DNA from: Chamaecyparis obtusa | Lineage: Eukaryota > Streptophyta > Pinopsida > Cupressales > Cupressaceae | Direction: 5' to 3' | Length of the DNA: 64,000 nucleotides | NCBI GenBank assembly: GCA_027943335.1 | Contig: BSBK01005146.1 | Span: 1,238,501 to 1,302,500 of the forward strand | Part shown: positions 24,626-36,769 of the stretch, piece after piece | How the letters are laid out: each line of letters starts with the position of its first letter | How positions within the stretch are numbered: the first letter of the stretch is position 1 | Notes under the pieces: model-generated | The model's database searches: none | The model's input: the letters and a program-made list of their open reading frames with translations, nothing else | What the model was told of the DNA's origin: nothing | Position numbers and translations under genes: made by a program

Positions 24626-25950
24626 CTTATTAAATGGAAGATTACAAAAAATATTTCATTCGGTGCAGGCACTGGTAGGAAAGAACAAAATTAAGAAAAC
24701 CTCTAGTCTTGCCTGGGACTTGTTTAGTCCAAAAAAATATAGTTCTTTGGTAATTACATACCCCATTAGTTACTGGGGCCAGAAATATCCAGTCTGATGT
24801 TATTTAGTAAATACATTTCGTTCTCTTATACCATTACAACCTACATCTTTTGAAGTATCCAAGCATCCTCAGATTTACATTCCAAACTCAATATTGCAAA
24901 CAAGAACCACCCCTACCCAACCATCAAGTTGTTAGAGTTGTATTAAGTGCCTATTTACATCTGCCTTTTGTTCCCACCCTCTTTCCTCCTCCTCTTTGGT
25001 TTCACATGTAGGATGGGGATCAATCAAGCACCCCTTTCTTCTGCATAGAGTTAGTAATGCAAGCAGACCTTTAAAAATTAAATGCATATATTCTAATGAA
25101 TATGGGCCTTGGCCTGTAGCTTCACATATAAGAAAGCCAAAAAAATAATATTCAAACTAGTTTTCCCATTGGTAATTCTCTCAAAAATCAGCCCTATTGA
25201 GGTTGGAATGTCAAAAAAACCTACATCTAAAAGCCACCTTACTAAAGAAAAAATGTCCAGTCTATTTTACTTCTAAACTGCATAATTCCTCATTCTTACT
25301 GGAAAGACCAGCTTGGGCAACACATTCAAGTCTATAAATAAATTAACACAATAATGAAGAGATTGCCATAATCAGCAAAAAGATGCTGCAAAAAGCTATA
25401 AATCTAGTTAGTAACATCCCACTCTGGGGAAAGCCCTGCATATAATAACAAAGCTTGTCTACTCATGAAGGGAAAACCATTACCATAGATTCATATGAAT
25501 AGATGTATTTATCTAGATGCCGAATAGATAGGTGAAATTACTAATCCTACTATACGGTAAATCCTTGAAGATGCTAAAAAATACAATAAACCAGGCATTT
25601 ATTCCTTTGGTCAACAATCCTTAAAAGATGAAAGGATTTTCTTGTTAATGGATATTGAGTACTATATTCCATGAATTCAAAGAAAAAAATGGGAGCACCT
25701 TAAAATATATTTACCTGAAAATATGTTTACCAGATATTTATATATTTACCAAATACTTATATATATATAAGTATACACACACACACACACACATATATAT
25801 ACCTATATAAATATATGCTACTTTATATAAACCTTAAAAATGAACACTGATTACTCCTTTTGCATATATCAAAGAAACAAGGGGAAAGATCATGAATATC
25901 TACCTCTGAAAGAATTGATGACATTGGAAATCCATATATACATCTATTTG
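24626..25950 (-). other. Non-coding DNA, possibly LINE 3' region
   Basis: No domain recognised. It includes a short AC repeat at 25777-25793 and ends at a very long TA microsatellite. If the tail at 24592 belongs to the LINE, this is its 3' untranslated region. Confidence 0.3.
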
Positions 25951-25951
25951 C

Positions 25952-26230
<279 letters not shown>

Positions 26231-26564
26231 ATATATCAGACTAGGAAAATATGTATCCTAGAGATCTGCAGAGAGGAATATTAAATGTAAAAGTGATGCC
26301 TAAATAACATCAGGCTTCCAAAATGCAAAGAGCCAGCCCAGATAGCTTACAATAGATAATATGTCCAATAACAAAGTCAAAAGAAGAACATATAAACCAC
26401 ATGCTATCCCCGTATTACATAGGACCAACTTTCATTGATATACACCGAACATTCTAACAAAGGGTGTGTTATCTACTAATTAGTTTTAGCAACAGAAGTT
26501 AAAGTATTTACTTGGCCATACTAATAAAGAACAAAATTACCAACTTTCCCTATAAGAGTTTAGC

Positions 26565-27157
26565 TTATCCAATATTCCTATCACTTTCCCTGAGGTCTGT
26601 TAGATCTTTAATCAAGTTGGGGTCCCATTCCAAACCTTCCTCTACAATATAGACCTCCATCCAGTCCTTACAACTTGTCTTACGAATTTCATGAAAATAC
26701 ATCAGAAATTCCAGGTTCCTTTGGTAGACTGGTCTCTCTTCCCAAAACCTGTCAAGGTCCTTAGAATAAATGCTAGAGTAGGTGGTCACTAGAATATTTT
26801 TTATCATTAGCATGTCATAATTTCCAGGCCTAGATATCATTAAGTTGTTCCTGATGTTGACCATAATTTTCTCCAGATCTAGCGGGATGTCCTTACTAAA
26901 AATGTGGTGACAAAGCTTTGCCACCTAGGTTTGATCATTGAAGATATGCATGGCAATTTCAATTAGCATTGCAGGGATATCAAGATTTGCATGATATCTA
27001 TCCTTGCATTGGATGAACTGATTGCTAGACTTTACAAGATTTCTCTCCAAATAACTTTGTTCTTTACCTCCATGATCTTTCTTATTCTATCCATGGTAAT
27101 GCCAGTATCAAAGGCCATTTGTCTGTTAGCACTTCAAAGCTTAATAGGGGTCTCCAT
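26565..27157 (-). pseudogene. Decayed ORF of about 198 codons, unknown product
   Basis: A minus-strand frame opens with ATG at 27157 (METPIKL), is interrupted by TGA, TAA and TAG and one frameshift, and continues as a clean 119-codon stretch to 26565. Readable pieces include QMAFDTGITMDRIRKIMEV, CHHIFSKDIPLDLEKIMV and EEGLEWDPNLIKDLTDL. All three stops fit single C-to-T changes (CGA, CAA, CAG). The composition is that of a real, mostly helical soluble protein, not random AT-rich text. It lies in the sense direction of the host LINE, 3' of the RNase H end. I do not recognise the family; a captured host-gene fragment or a third LINE ORF are both possible. Confidence 0.45.
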
Positions 27158-27189
27158 CCCTAAGAAAATACCCTATTCTATCCTCTAAT

Positions 27190-28060
27190 TACTTCACTAA
27201 GAATTAAGCGAAAGGAGGCCTCTAAACCTCCTTAAAAATCCTACATCTCAATTAATGATCCCATCATTAATAGAATTAACGCCAATTGCCAACCAACTGT
27301 AAATTAATCATCATTGTAAATTCATCTTCAGTTAACTTTCATTAGTTGGTGTGAGCCTTCAACAAAAGGACTCTTGCATTGGGTGAAAGAGATGCCACGA
27401 ATACAAACTACTTACATGCCATCACTTCCTGATATATTTGTTACATATCCTTTTTCCTTCAAGCAAAATGTCCAATCTAATGTTAGTCATAAATGTTGGC
27501 ACAAAATGCATCTAAAACTAGACCTAAAGATAATAAAAACTAAGGGCTAAGATAAGGTGGTTGGGAAACCGCTAAACTACATATATCTAATTAACTTCTA
27601 TCATCCCTACACTATACAACCCATATGATGTAATCTTCTGCTGAGAGTACACCTAAGCCAAGTTAAGAGGGAGGATCACCTAGTCGAAAAATTAGCAAAG
27701 AATGAAAGATTTCCCTAAACAGATAAACAAGATGTTGTTGGGATAAAGTATAAAGTTTAGAGGTATTTTATTTAGGGAAATAAATAGCCTTACCTGATAA
27801 AATAGAGTCCAACTAAATTCAGAGAATGCCCATTACTACTGATACTTAAGGTAGTTGCATTCAGCTAGTTACCAAAGAGATAGATAGAGTTACCTGACTT
27901 CTAATCCTTAGAACAACCATTCCCAAAAGGTGAGTAGAAATGTCTATAAGTGATCACTAAGTGTTGACTTACCTTTGATACAAGAAAAATCTCAGGCCAT
28001 AATTTGATTACTATCCTAATGGCTTAACTATGGGTAAAAGAAAGATCACAAACCAATATT
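27190..28060. other. Non-coding DNA, nothing recognised
   Basis: No domain, LTR end or repeat was found between the unknown ORF and the next TA microsatellite. Confidence 0.4.
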
Positions 28061-28064
28061 TATA

Positions 28065-28065
<1 letters not shown>

Positions 28066-28154
<89 letters not shown>

Positions 28155-28194
28155 TACATATATATATATACATATATATATATACATATATATG

Positions 28195-28262
<68 letters not shown>

Positions 28263-28318
28263 TATATACATATATATATATATATGTATGTATGTATATA
28301 TATATATATATATATATA
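28066..28318. repeat. Interrupted (TA)n microsatellite
   Basis: Pure TA runs from about 28066 to 28152, then TA interspersed with CATA, GATA and GTATGTATG units to 28318. Overlapping open frames on both strands (Tyr-Ile repeats) are artefacts of the repeat. Confidence 0.95.
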
Positions 28319-28578
28319 TGAATAAATAAAATAGCCCAATGGCTAATCCTTCGAATATCCATATTAAAAGGATGAGTGAATATGCTTGTTTATGATCATT
28401 GAAGACTAAATTCCATTAATGTAAAGAGAAAAGGGAAAACAACCTAATAGAAGACTCTCTAGGTTTATGTTAACATCGAGCCGTTCTAATATATATACCT
28501 ATAATTTAGGTGATTATATATATTTATATATATGAATGACTGTATGAATATATTATATTTATAAGAATGTATATATAT

Positions 28579-28629
28579 TGTACACACTAAGATGTGCACT
28601 TCTCTAAATCATTGCTTCCAAGAGAATCC
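28579..28629 (-). repeat. Solo LTR, left piece (interrupted by copia-1)
   Basis: Starts TGTACACACTAAGATG and aligns with the start of the solo LTR at 13636. It is preceded by tatat (28574-28578), matching tatat after the right piece (42842-42846). The duplication is AT-rich, so it is weaker evidence alone. copia-1 entered 51 bp into this LTR. Confidence 0.7.
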
Positions 28630-29830
28630 TGTTAGGAATGAATGCTGGATGTTAGTAGTCATTCTGTAGCAGTTGTTGTTGCATTCATGACTATGATTGT
28701 CATTGATGTCAACACAATGATCTTCTGGAGACTAGCAAAGAAGCAGACAGTGTTTTGATTAGCACACGTGGGATATTGTAGATGGAGCTATGTGATGTTG
28801 ACATTATATTCTTTGATATGTTATTTGTCTATGGTTAAGAGCACAGTTAGTAATTCATTGATTCATAAAAGTTATGAGCATTTTGGTAAAAGCAGTATTC
28901 AGGCAGTGTTCCTGAGTAGTGGTTTGTGGAAATCAGATGATATCTCCTAATCGAGATGGAATCTAGTTTTGAGAAATTAAAGGGAAGTTTGAGACACATT
29001 GATGGTGATGTGGTTCATAGCACAAACTTCGAGGTCACGTGAGTGAAGAGCTATTGCATTTGGAAGCTGATAGTTTTAAGTAATTTTGATGTAGCATATG
29101 GAAACTTTTATTTTGTAAATGTGTGCCGACTCATTTGTAATTATTTGAGTGTGGTATAAAGGAAGGACTATTTTTCTTTATTGTAGTAGTGAAATATGAA
29201 AGAAGTGTGAGCATGGTTTTGGTTGCATGCGAATGTAAGCATGAAGTGAAGAAAAGAGCCTAAGAGGTTGTGAAAGTGAAATTGTGAAGGAAGACATGCG
29301 AAGTACAGAGATCTGGAATAGAGATCTAGTGTAGTAGTGAGTGTGGTTTGGCACAGTAAGGAGGTAACATATTTCATAGTATTCTACTGAATAATATCAA
29401 GGTTATTTGGATAGTGTGTTCAATGATCTTACCCTGAAGCTGTTTGGGCAGTGGGTCCTTCTGTCTTCCATAACTCTTAACAGGGTTAAAATCTTTTAAC
29501 AGAGATTCAAAATCTCCTAACAGGGATTTATATGTACTGAATGTATTTCATAAGACTCCTAACAGAGTCCATCCTCTCACAAGGAATATTCATATTAGTG
29601 CATCTTTTATGGGCATCATTCCCACCGGGGTTGACTTTTTGATCAAGAGGTTCCCTAGTCAACATATCTTGTGTTATTGTGTCATTGTGTATGAATATCT
29701 TTGTATGGTTAGTAATTGCATTGCTTACATGGTTAAATGCTATTGAAGATGATAAAAGTTATAATTATCTGATAACTGATTTAGCACCCCCCCCCCTCTC
29801 AGTTATCTTGGTGGACTTTACTTTCTAACA
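28630..29830 (+). repeat. 5' LTR of copia-1
   Basis: TGTTAGGAATG to TTTCTAACA. It holds a TATA box (29155-29160), CTCCTAACAGGG-type tandem words (29490-29570), CATTCCCACCGGGG near 29617 and a C-run before CTCTCAGTTATCTTGG. Against the 3' LTR the first 60 bases show three differences, so the insertion is not very recent. Confidence 0.95.
29155..29160 (+). promoter_or_regulatory. TATA box of the copia-1 5' LTR
   Basis: TATAAA within GTGGTATAAAGG, conserved in the 3' LTR at 41245-41250. Transcription of the genomic RNA would be expected to start some 30 bp downstream. Confidence 0.6.
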
Positions 29831-29832
29831 AT

Positions 29833-29850
29833 TGGTATTAGAACGGCAAG
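29833..29850 (+). other. Primer-binding site of copia-1
   Basis: TGGTATTAGAACGGCAAG, two bases after the LTR end. It is close to the TGGTATCAGAGC complementary to tRNA-iMet. AAAAGTTTAACAACTT follows in the leader and is shared with element B. Confidence 0.85.
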
Positions 29851-29853
29851 TCC

Positions 29854-30453
29854 TTGAAAGAAAAGTTTAACAACTTAAGGAGATCCATGGCGAATTTCAA
29901 GAAAGAAAGCCCTAAGTTTGATGGAGTAAATTTTGATAGCTGGAAGGAAAAGATGAAGACACATCTATTGTGTTTAGGACCAGGCTATTGGTTGATTACA
30001 AAGAATGAAAGAACTATAATTGAAGAAGATAGTCTTGAAACAAGTTCTAAAGATGAGGTAGATTTATTCATGTGTAATATACTTGCAAGAGAAGCACTCT
30101 TGACAGCACTTTCAAAAAATGAATACAGTCAGGTAAAATGTTTTAAGAAATCTAATAAAATTTGGAAAGCTTTACACTCTACTTTTGAAGGTGATGAACA
30201 TGCAAAAAAAGCAAGATTACATAATTGGATATGTGCATTTGAAGATATTAGAATGATGGAAGATGAATCTGTTAGAAGCTATATTGGTAGAATGTCAGAA
30301 ATTGATGAAGGAATAAAATCTTGTGGAGGATCAAAGATAGAGAATGAAGTGATATGGAAAATTCTGAGGACATTGACTCCTTTATTTAAGCAAACAACAC
30401 AAATGATTGAACAAGTTATACCTTGTACTACAAACTTTACAAGAGAGACTCTT
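29854..30453 (+). pseudogene. gag: copia-1 gag, 5' part
   Basis: The frame starts at the ATG at 29854 or the better placed ATG at 29887 and stays open to the insertion point. It has the copia capsid (UBN2-type) pattern: FDGVNFDSWKEKMKTHL, then WKALHSTFEG, NWICAFEDIRM and the MEDESVRSYIGRMSEI segment. Gag packages the RNA into virus-like particles. The chromovirus entered at about codon 200 and duplicated ctctt; the frame resumes without shift at 36770. Apart from the insertion this part carries no stop. Confidence 0.9.
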
Positions 30454-31302
30454 TGATGAAGGGTGCTCCCCTTAATACCACAAACACATAACAAAAATAG
30501 AGAAACAACAACAATATGCAAGAACAAAAAATTGGTTTCTTATTATCTCCACAAATGTGGAATTACAAACTTTCAGAATTACAATATGCAAAGCCACATG
30601 GGCATTCCCTTACAATATTCTATAGGAAAAAGCCTCGAATCAATACCTAGATCTACTACCCAGAACTGCCCTAGACAACACTATGGGCCTTCTTTATATA
30701 GGCATTTTCCACCGCCCGAGAAGGTTCCAAAAATTTAGCCCTCAGGACCAACCAAACTTAGAATTATTTTATTTTCAATTTATTACATCAAAGTCGACTC
30801 AAAATAACTTTTGAAACCCAAACAAAAATTTTGAAGGAAAATTATTTTCTACCATTTCAGGTGGCCCGACTTTCGGAGACCATAAGTCATCACCAGTTGA
30901 CCCAATTGACTATTATAACCCCATTTCAGAAATGCCACGAAGCACTCTACAGGCTTAACCTATACAAGAACCCATCACCCAAATTTTTGACCTCATCCAG
31001 GGCCTCTAAAGCCTTCAAAACTAAGTTCAAAGTTTCTGTACCCTGCTGCCAATACCGAAAATCTTCAATATCTTCAAAACTAGACCTAATCTAGCCATGA
31101 AACTTTGCTGGCAGATTGATATGACTGAGATGAACCTCCACATGTAAAATTAGAACATTCTAAGATTGTAGGACCAACTTACTAAAAATAGCAAGTTTCC
31201 ATAAATAGCAGCTTTGCACAAGATAGCCCTTATTGAATACAAAAATAGAAATATTTTTGGGTGATGCAAGATTGCTCTTACACCTAGGATGCTCCTGCAT
31301 CA
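30454..31302 (-). repeat. 3' LTR of the chromovirus
   Basis: 849 bp, TGATGAAGGGTGC to CTCCTGCATCA on the plus strand. It matches the right LTR along its length with scattered differences. A minus-strand TATATAAAG lies at 30692-30700. Confidence 0.95.
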
Positions 31303-31340
31303 GACACCTGGGGTAATTTGAGAAGTGACCCCATCACGAC

Positions 31341-32655
31341 TCAGGTGTGCAAAGGAAAATCAAGACAGTTAACCTCCTCCTTTGTTAGCCATGATGAATC
31401 TTCAATAGGTCATCCTTTCCATTTGACCAAATACTCTTCATATGTCATGTTCCTTGTGCTTCTGCCAACATGACTATCTAGTGTGTCCTCAATCTCCTTG
31501 TTCAATTGCTGGAATACTCCACTGTGCTACTATAACCTCATCTTCAACACCTCCCTCATGATACACTATCAAATCTGAAATGTTAAACATTGGTGAAATA
31601 TTCAACTCAATAAGCAATTCTACCTCATATGCATTTCCTGAATCGTGCTTCTTCACTATCTTACATGGCCCAAACTTCTTCATTTTCAACTTGTTATATG
31701 TACCAACCAAAAATCGCTCCTTCCACAAATGAACCATGACTTCATCTCCAACCTAAAATTCCTTATGCCTCCTTTTCTCATCTGCCTTAGCCTTATACTA
31801 CACATTCATCTTGGTAATATGCTTCCTCACCTCCTCATGGATGTTCTTCAAGTGTTCCGCAAAATCCTCAGCTTCAGCACTACTTATTTCTCCTTTATCT
31901 ATCTTTCTCAATTCTGATGCATTTCTGAGACTACTCCCATATACAATCTAGAATGGTGATTTACCAATGCTCCTATTGACAAAATTATTGTATGCAAATT
32001 CTACCTGTGGTAAAATCAAATCCCATCCTATTGGCTTATCTCCAACCAAATATCTCAGCAAATTTCCCAAACTCCTATTCACCACCTTTGTCTGTCCATC
32101 AGTCTGTGGATGATGTGATGAACTGAACTTCAAATTTATCTTCAACTTCTTCCATAATGTACGTCAGAAATATCCAACGAACTTAGTGTCTCTATCTGAA
32201 ACTATGGTCTTTGGCAAACCATGTAGTCTCACTACTTCTCTGAAAAATAATTCTGCTATATGAACAACATCATTAGTCTTCTTGCAGGGAATGAAATGTG
32301 TCATCTTCAAAAATTTGTCAACTACTACAAAAATTGAATCATGTCCCTGTTGTGTCCTTGGTAAACCAAAAATAAAGTCCATACTGATATCCTCCCAAGG
32401 CTTCTCTGGTATAGGTAATGGCTGATACAACCATGTGTTCTACTTCACTCCTTTCACCATCTGACATACTCTACAACTCTGTACAAACTTCTTAACATCT
32501 TGCTGCAACTGTGGCCAATAATAATTTTTACTAACCAAAGCAAGGGTTTTATCTCGACCAAAATATCCAGCCAATCCTCCACTATGCTTCTCCTTGATGA
32601 GATTCTCCCTCATAGAACTTCTTGGAATGCACAACTGACTCCCTCTGAATAGCAT
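31341..32655 (-). pseudogene. pol: Chromovirus integrase with C-terminal chromodomain
   Basis: Reading leftwards: the zinc-binding part (32440-32655) has KHSGGLAGYFGRDKTL and YYWPQLQQDVKKFVQSC; the catalytic core has [22 protein letters not shown] and [13 protein letters not shown] (32164-32430), and SSHHPQTDGQTKVVNR with EFAYNN (31948-32145). The GPF/Y region (KKFGPCKIVKKHDSGNAYEV) lies at 31600-31690. A chromodomain (IEDTLDSHVGR, YEEYLVKWKG, EDSSWLTKEEV) spans about 31380-31490 and stops at 31341-31343. A TGA follows KWKG. Integrase inserts the cDNA; the chromodomain steers insertion towards methylated histone marks. Several frame breaks separate the pieces. Confidence 0.9.
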
Positions 32656-34720
32656 ATCATCCTAAATGTTCTGTCTAGAGTAAGAGGTTCTTTACAAGCT
32701 TTCCAAGCTTCACCAAAATTAGGATCATCTGGATACAAATTCTTGAGTTCCTTGAACCCAACCACCTCAATCTGCATCTTTGTCGGCAATAGTTGCCTTC
32801 TGCTAAGTGCATCTACAAACCTGTTAGACTTTCCACTTCTGTGTTTCAAAGCAAAAGTATAACTCTGCAAAAACTCAACCCATTTCAAATGTCTTTGATT
32901 CAACTTTCCTTGACTATTAAAATATTACAAAGTTTGATGATCAGTATACAAAACAAACTCCTTAGGAAGTAGATAGTATCTCCACTTCTTCAATGCCTGA
33001 ACTATAGCATAAAATTCCTGATCATAAACAGAATATTTTCTCTTGGCATCATTTAACTTCTCACTGAAATAAGCAACAGGTTTACCTTCTTGGCTCATAA
33101 CAGCTCCTATTGCAGTACCACTAGCATCACAATCTACTTGAAACACCTTATTAAAATCTGGAAGTGCTAAAATAGGTTGTTCTATAACTTTTTGTTTCAA
33201 CAATTGAAAACTCTTTTCTGCCCCATTAGTCCACTTAAACTATTTGTTATCCCCTCTCATTATTTCAGTCAAGGGACCACAAATACTGCTAAAATTTTTG
33301 ATAAATTTTCTATAAAAACTAGCTACACCATGAAAAGATCTTACCTCGGTAGCACTCCTTGGAGTAGGCCATTCAAGGATAGCATGTACCTTCTCTAGGT
33401 CCATTTTTAGTCCTTCTATTGAAACTACAAATCCCAAATACACTAACTCTTTCTTCACAAAACTGCACTTCTTCAAATTAATCAACAATTTCTCATCTCC
33501 CAGCTTCTCAAACACCATACGAATATGCATCATGTGCTCTTCCAATGTCTTACTAAAGATCAAAATATCATCTAGGTATACAATGAAAAACTTACCTAAA
33601 AATTCTTTCAGAACCTCATTCATGAGCCACATGAAAGTGCTCGGTGCATTGGTTAGCCCAAAAGGCATGACTAACCACTCATACAGTCCTTCCTTTGTCT
33701 TGAAGGTAGTCTTTCATTCATCTCCTTCTCTGATCTGAATTTGGTGATATCCACTCTTCAGATCTATCTTTGAGAAATACATAACTCCACTCAAACAATC
33801 TATAATATCATCCATTCATGGCAATGGAAACCTATACTTGATTGTGATCTTGTTTATTGCTCTGGAATCTGTACACATCCTCCATTCTCCATTCTTCTTT
33901 AGTGCTAATACCACTGGTACATCACAGGGACTCAGACTCTCTCAAATCAACCCCTTCTACAATAACTCATGTACTTGTCTGTTCAACTCTTCACTTTCTG
34001 CTTGTGTCATTCTATGTGCTGCCTTGTTTGGCAAACTGGCTCCTGGAATCAAATCCATCTAATCACTGATCTTCCTTACCAATGGTAATCCATCAGGTAC
34101 ATTATCAGATACAATATCTTGAAACTCATTCAACAAATCTTCAACCTCTATAGGTACATCCTCTACTTCTTCTTTACCAGCTTTTGGAATTAAAGCAAAA
34201 CACACATGCTCATGCCTCATACCATCTAGAAATTTTCTTCCATCAACAAATGTTATTCTTGCATTACCACATACCTTTTCTTCAGTCTCCTTCAATGGCT
34301 TTAGCTTATGTCGCACTCCATCTTTTGTCAGAGAATAGGTATTCGCATGACCATCATGTATAGCACATCTGTCAAACTGTCATGGTCTACCAACAACATA
34401 TGACATGCATCCATAGATATGATATCACATAGTACCTCATCTTGGTACCCACCGATCTTGAACTTTACCAGGCACTGTTCACTGACCATGACCTTGTGGT
34501 CATCCTGCACCCAGGCAATCTGATATGGATGTGGGTGTTTCTATCTCTTAAGCTTCAACTTTGTCACCATCTCTTCTAACACCAAATTGTTAGTGCCTCC
34601 ACTATTGATAATCACATCACAATATTTACCCTCACACTTGCATCTAGTGTGAAACAAGCTCCTCCTTTGTTCAGGTTCATTCTCACCACTCAGCAGGACT
34701 CTTCTATTAATCAGCGTTTC
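32610..34720 (-). pseudogene. pol: Chromovirus protease, reverse transcriptase and RNase H
   Basis: Protease: near 34600 the active-site text is CDVIINSGGTNNL, where Asn replaces the catalytic Asp expected in [25 protein letters not shown] and [14 protein letters not shown] (33240-33668), so the YLDD catalytic box is intact. RNase [29 protein letters not shown] and LYTDHQTL (32925-33203), then KHRSGKSNRFVDALSRR. Upstream of MPFG, TGA codons replace the expected Arg after FPLP and the Trp before KTTFKTKEG. Order PR-RT-RH-INT is that of Ty3/gypsy. The gene is inactive. Confidence 0.9.
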
Positions 34721-34799
34721 TCCTCTTTCAGCATCTTCTAAATTTGATGATCTGGCATCTTCATCTACATGTGCAACTCTGGCCTAGCCTTCATTCCTC

Positions 34800-35809
34800 C
34801 TATCTGTCATTCCTTGGCGTTGAGGACATTCAAATGCCCTATGACCTTCTTCTCCACAGTGAAAACATGTTCCACAGAAGCCTCCTCTTCCTGAACCTTG
34901 TCCTCTTCCTCTTCCTCTCTGATCTTTATTATTCTGATCTTGGAAATGATTAAAATTGTTTCCTCTCTAATTTTGACTGCTACTGGCCTCATCCTTCTTT
35001 TTCATATCTTCATTTCGGCCTCTATATGACCATCCACCATGACCTCTTCCATTTTGTCTGCTCTCAAACTTCTTGTTTAGCTTTTCCTCCACTTTTAGGG
35101 CAAACTGGTATGCTTCTTCAATATTGTTCATTCGAACCAAATTCAGCTCCTTCTAGATGTTGGGCCTCAACCCATTAAGGTTACGAGCAACTTTCTCCTT
35201 ATCAGCTTCTGCATGGCCTATTCTAATGAGGATTCGATAGAACTCCTTTGTATACTCCTGAACAGATCATCTCGTTTGCTTCAAACTTTGCATTTTCTTT
35301 AGTAGGTCAAGCTCGTAATCAACAAGGATGAACTGTCACTTCAATTTATCCACCATCCGATCCCATCTTATGATTTTATCTTTCTCTCTTTTATTTCACT
35401 CCAATTGAATCTCATGCCACCAGATCTTCGCATGACCTTTCAGTCTAGCCTTCACGAATTTGACCCTATCAGGATCCTTAATATCTTCATACTCAAAATA
35501 TTCTTCACATTCATTGATCCAGTCGATCAATTCTTCTGGGTTAAGATTTCTTGAAAATGCAGGAATCTCAATCTTAGGTCTTTTTCCGATCTTGAAAATG
35601 GCTCAAAAAAGTCTTTCTTCCTCCTGGTTCACAACTTTGACTTCTCCTTCTTGATCTTCTTCTTCAGCTTCATCCTCTCTTTCATCTCTAACATTAAGAT
35701 TCATTCCTCTGTGAATCTCCTCTTGCAATGCTCACACTTGTCTCTGGAGTGCTCTAACCTCAAGTGTTACAACACCAACTCTTCCGCCATGTTCCCTTCA
35801 TGGAGGCAT
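34800..35809 (-). pseudogene. gag: Chromovirus gag with zinc knuckle
   Basis: The frame begins at ATG 35809 (MPP, then TGA). The retrotransposon gag core reads FSRNLNPEELIDWINECEEY, LKGHAKIWWHEIQLE, VDYELDLLKKMQSLKQ, YTKEFYRILIRIGHAEADKE and NNIEEAYQFALKVEEKLNK. The zinc knuckle CFHCGEEGHRAFEC is at about 34815-34860 (C-X2-C-X4-H-X4-C complete). Stops lie at codons where Trp, Arg or Gln is expected. The NIEEAYQFALK block recurs in the gag-only elements at 43305-47181, showing related gag proteins. Confidence 0.88.
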
Positions 35810-35895
35810 TTTCGTGATGCATGCTAAAACTCTAACCACGGTCCTGGTGCAAACTGTCTCACAGTTAGTGATCTATTTACACACTCAAAAAAACT

Positions 35896-35911
35896 TTTTC
35901 TCTGATACCAC
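35896..35911 (-). other. Primer-binding site of the chromovirus
   Basis: On the minus strand TGGTATCAGAGAAAAAG begins two bases inside the 5' LTR boundary and fits tRNA-iMet. Confidence 0.85.
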
Positions 35912-35912
35912 T

Positions 35913-36764
35913 TGATGAAGGGTGCTCCCCTTAATACCACAAACACATAATAGAAACAGAGAAACAACAACAACAATATGCAAGAACAGAAAATTGGTTT
36001 CTTATTATCTCCACAAATGTGGAATTATAAACTTTTAGAATTACAATATGCAAAGCCACATGGGCATTCCCTTACAATATTCTGTAGGAAAAAGTCTTGA
36101 ATCAATACCCAGATCTACTACCCAGAACTTCCCTGGACAACACTATGGGCCTTCTTTATATAGGCATTTTCCACCACTCGAGAAGGTTTCAGAAATTTAG
36201 CCCTAAGGACCGACCAAACTTAGAATTATTTTATTTTCAATTTATTACATCAAAGTTGGCTCAAAATAACTTTTGAAATCTGAACAGAAATTTTGAAGGA
36301 AAATTATTTTCTACCATTTCAGGTGGCCCGACTTCCGGAGACCATAAGTCATCACCAGTTGACCCGATTGACTATTATAACCCCATTTCGAAAACACCAC
36401 GATGTGCTCTACAAGCTTGGCCCACGCCACCACTTGTCACCCAAATTTTTGACCTCATCCGGGGCCTCTAAAGCCTTCAAAACTGAGTTCAAAGTTTCTG
36501 TACCCTACTGCCAATACCGAAAATCTTCAATATCTTCAAAACTAGACCTGATCTAGCCATGAAACTTTGTTGGCAGACTGATATGACTAAGATGAACCTC
36601 CACATGTAAAATCAAAACATTTCAAGATTGTAAGACCAACTTACTAAAAATAGCAAGTTTCCATAAATAGTAGCTCTACACAAGATAGCCCTTATTGAAT
36701 ACGAAAACAAAAATATTTTTGGGTGATGCAAGATTGCTCTTACACCCAGGATGCTCCTGCATCA
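35913..36764 (-). repeat. 5' LTR of the chromovirus
   Basis: 852 bp. In sense direction it starts TGATGCAGGAGCATCC and ends CACCCTTCATCA. The start nearly equals that of the gag-protease element (TGATGCAGGGGCATCC). Confidence 0.95.
36154..36162 (-). promoter_or_regulatory. TATA box of the chromovirus 5' LTR
   Basis: Minus-strand TATATAAAG within CCTATATAAAGAAGG, conserved in the other LTR at 30692-30700. Confidence 0.6.
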
Positions 36765-36769
36765 CTCTT

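Larger units (their letters stand above)
30454..36764 (-). mobile_element. Chromovirus (Ty3/gypsy) nested in copia-1 gag
   Basis: LTRs at 30454-31302 and 35913-36764 with TGATG...CATCA ends flank a minus-strand gag-pol. The order is gag, zinc knuckle, protease, RT, RNase H, integrase with an HHCC-type N-terminal region, and a chromodomain. Target duplication ctctt at 30449-30453 and 36765-36769. At 6311 bp it is full length for a chromovirus. Stops in gag, RT and chromodomain and an altered protease active site show it is dead. Clade within the chromoviruses (Galadriel, Reina, Tekay, CRM) cannot be set by eye. Confidence 0.95.

Noticed and set aside
28011..28362. Overlapping open frames of 86-99 codons on both strands
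   Set aside because: They translate a TA microsatellite (Tyr-Ile repeats); no real protein.
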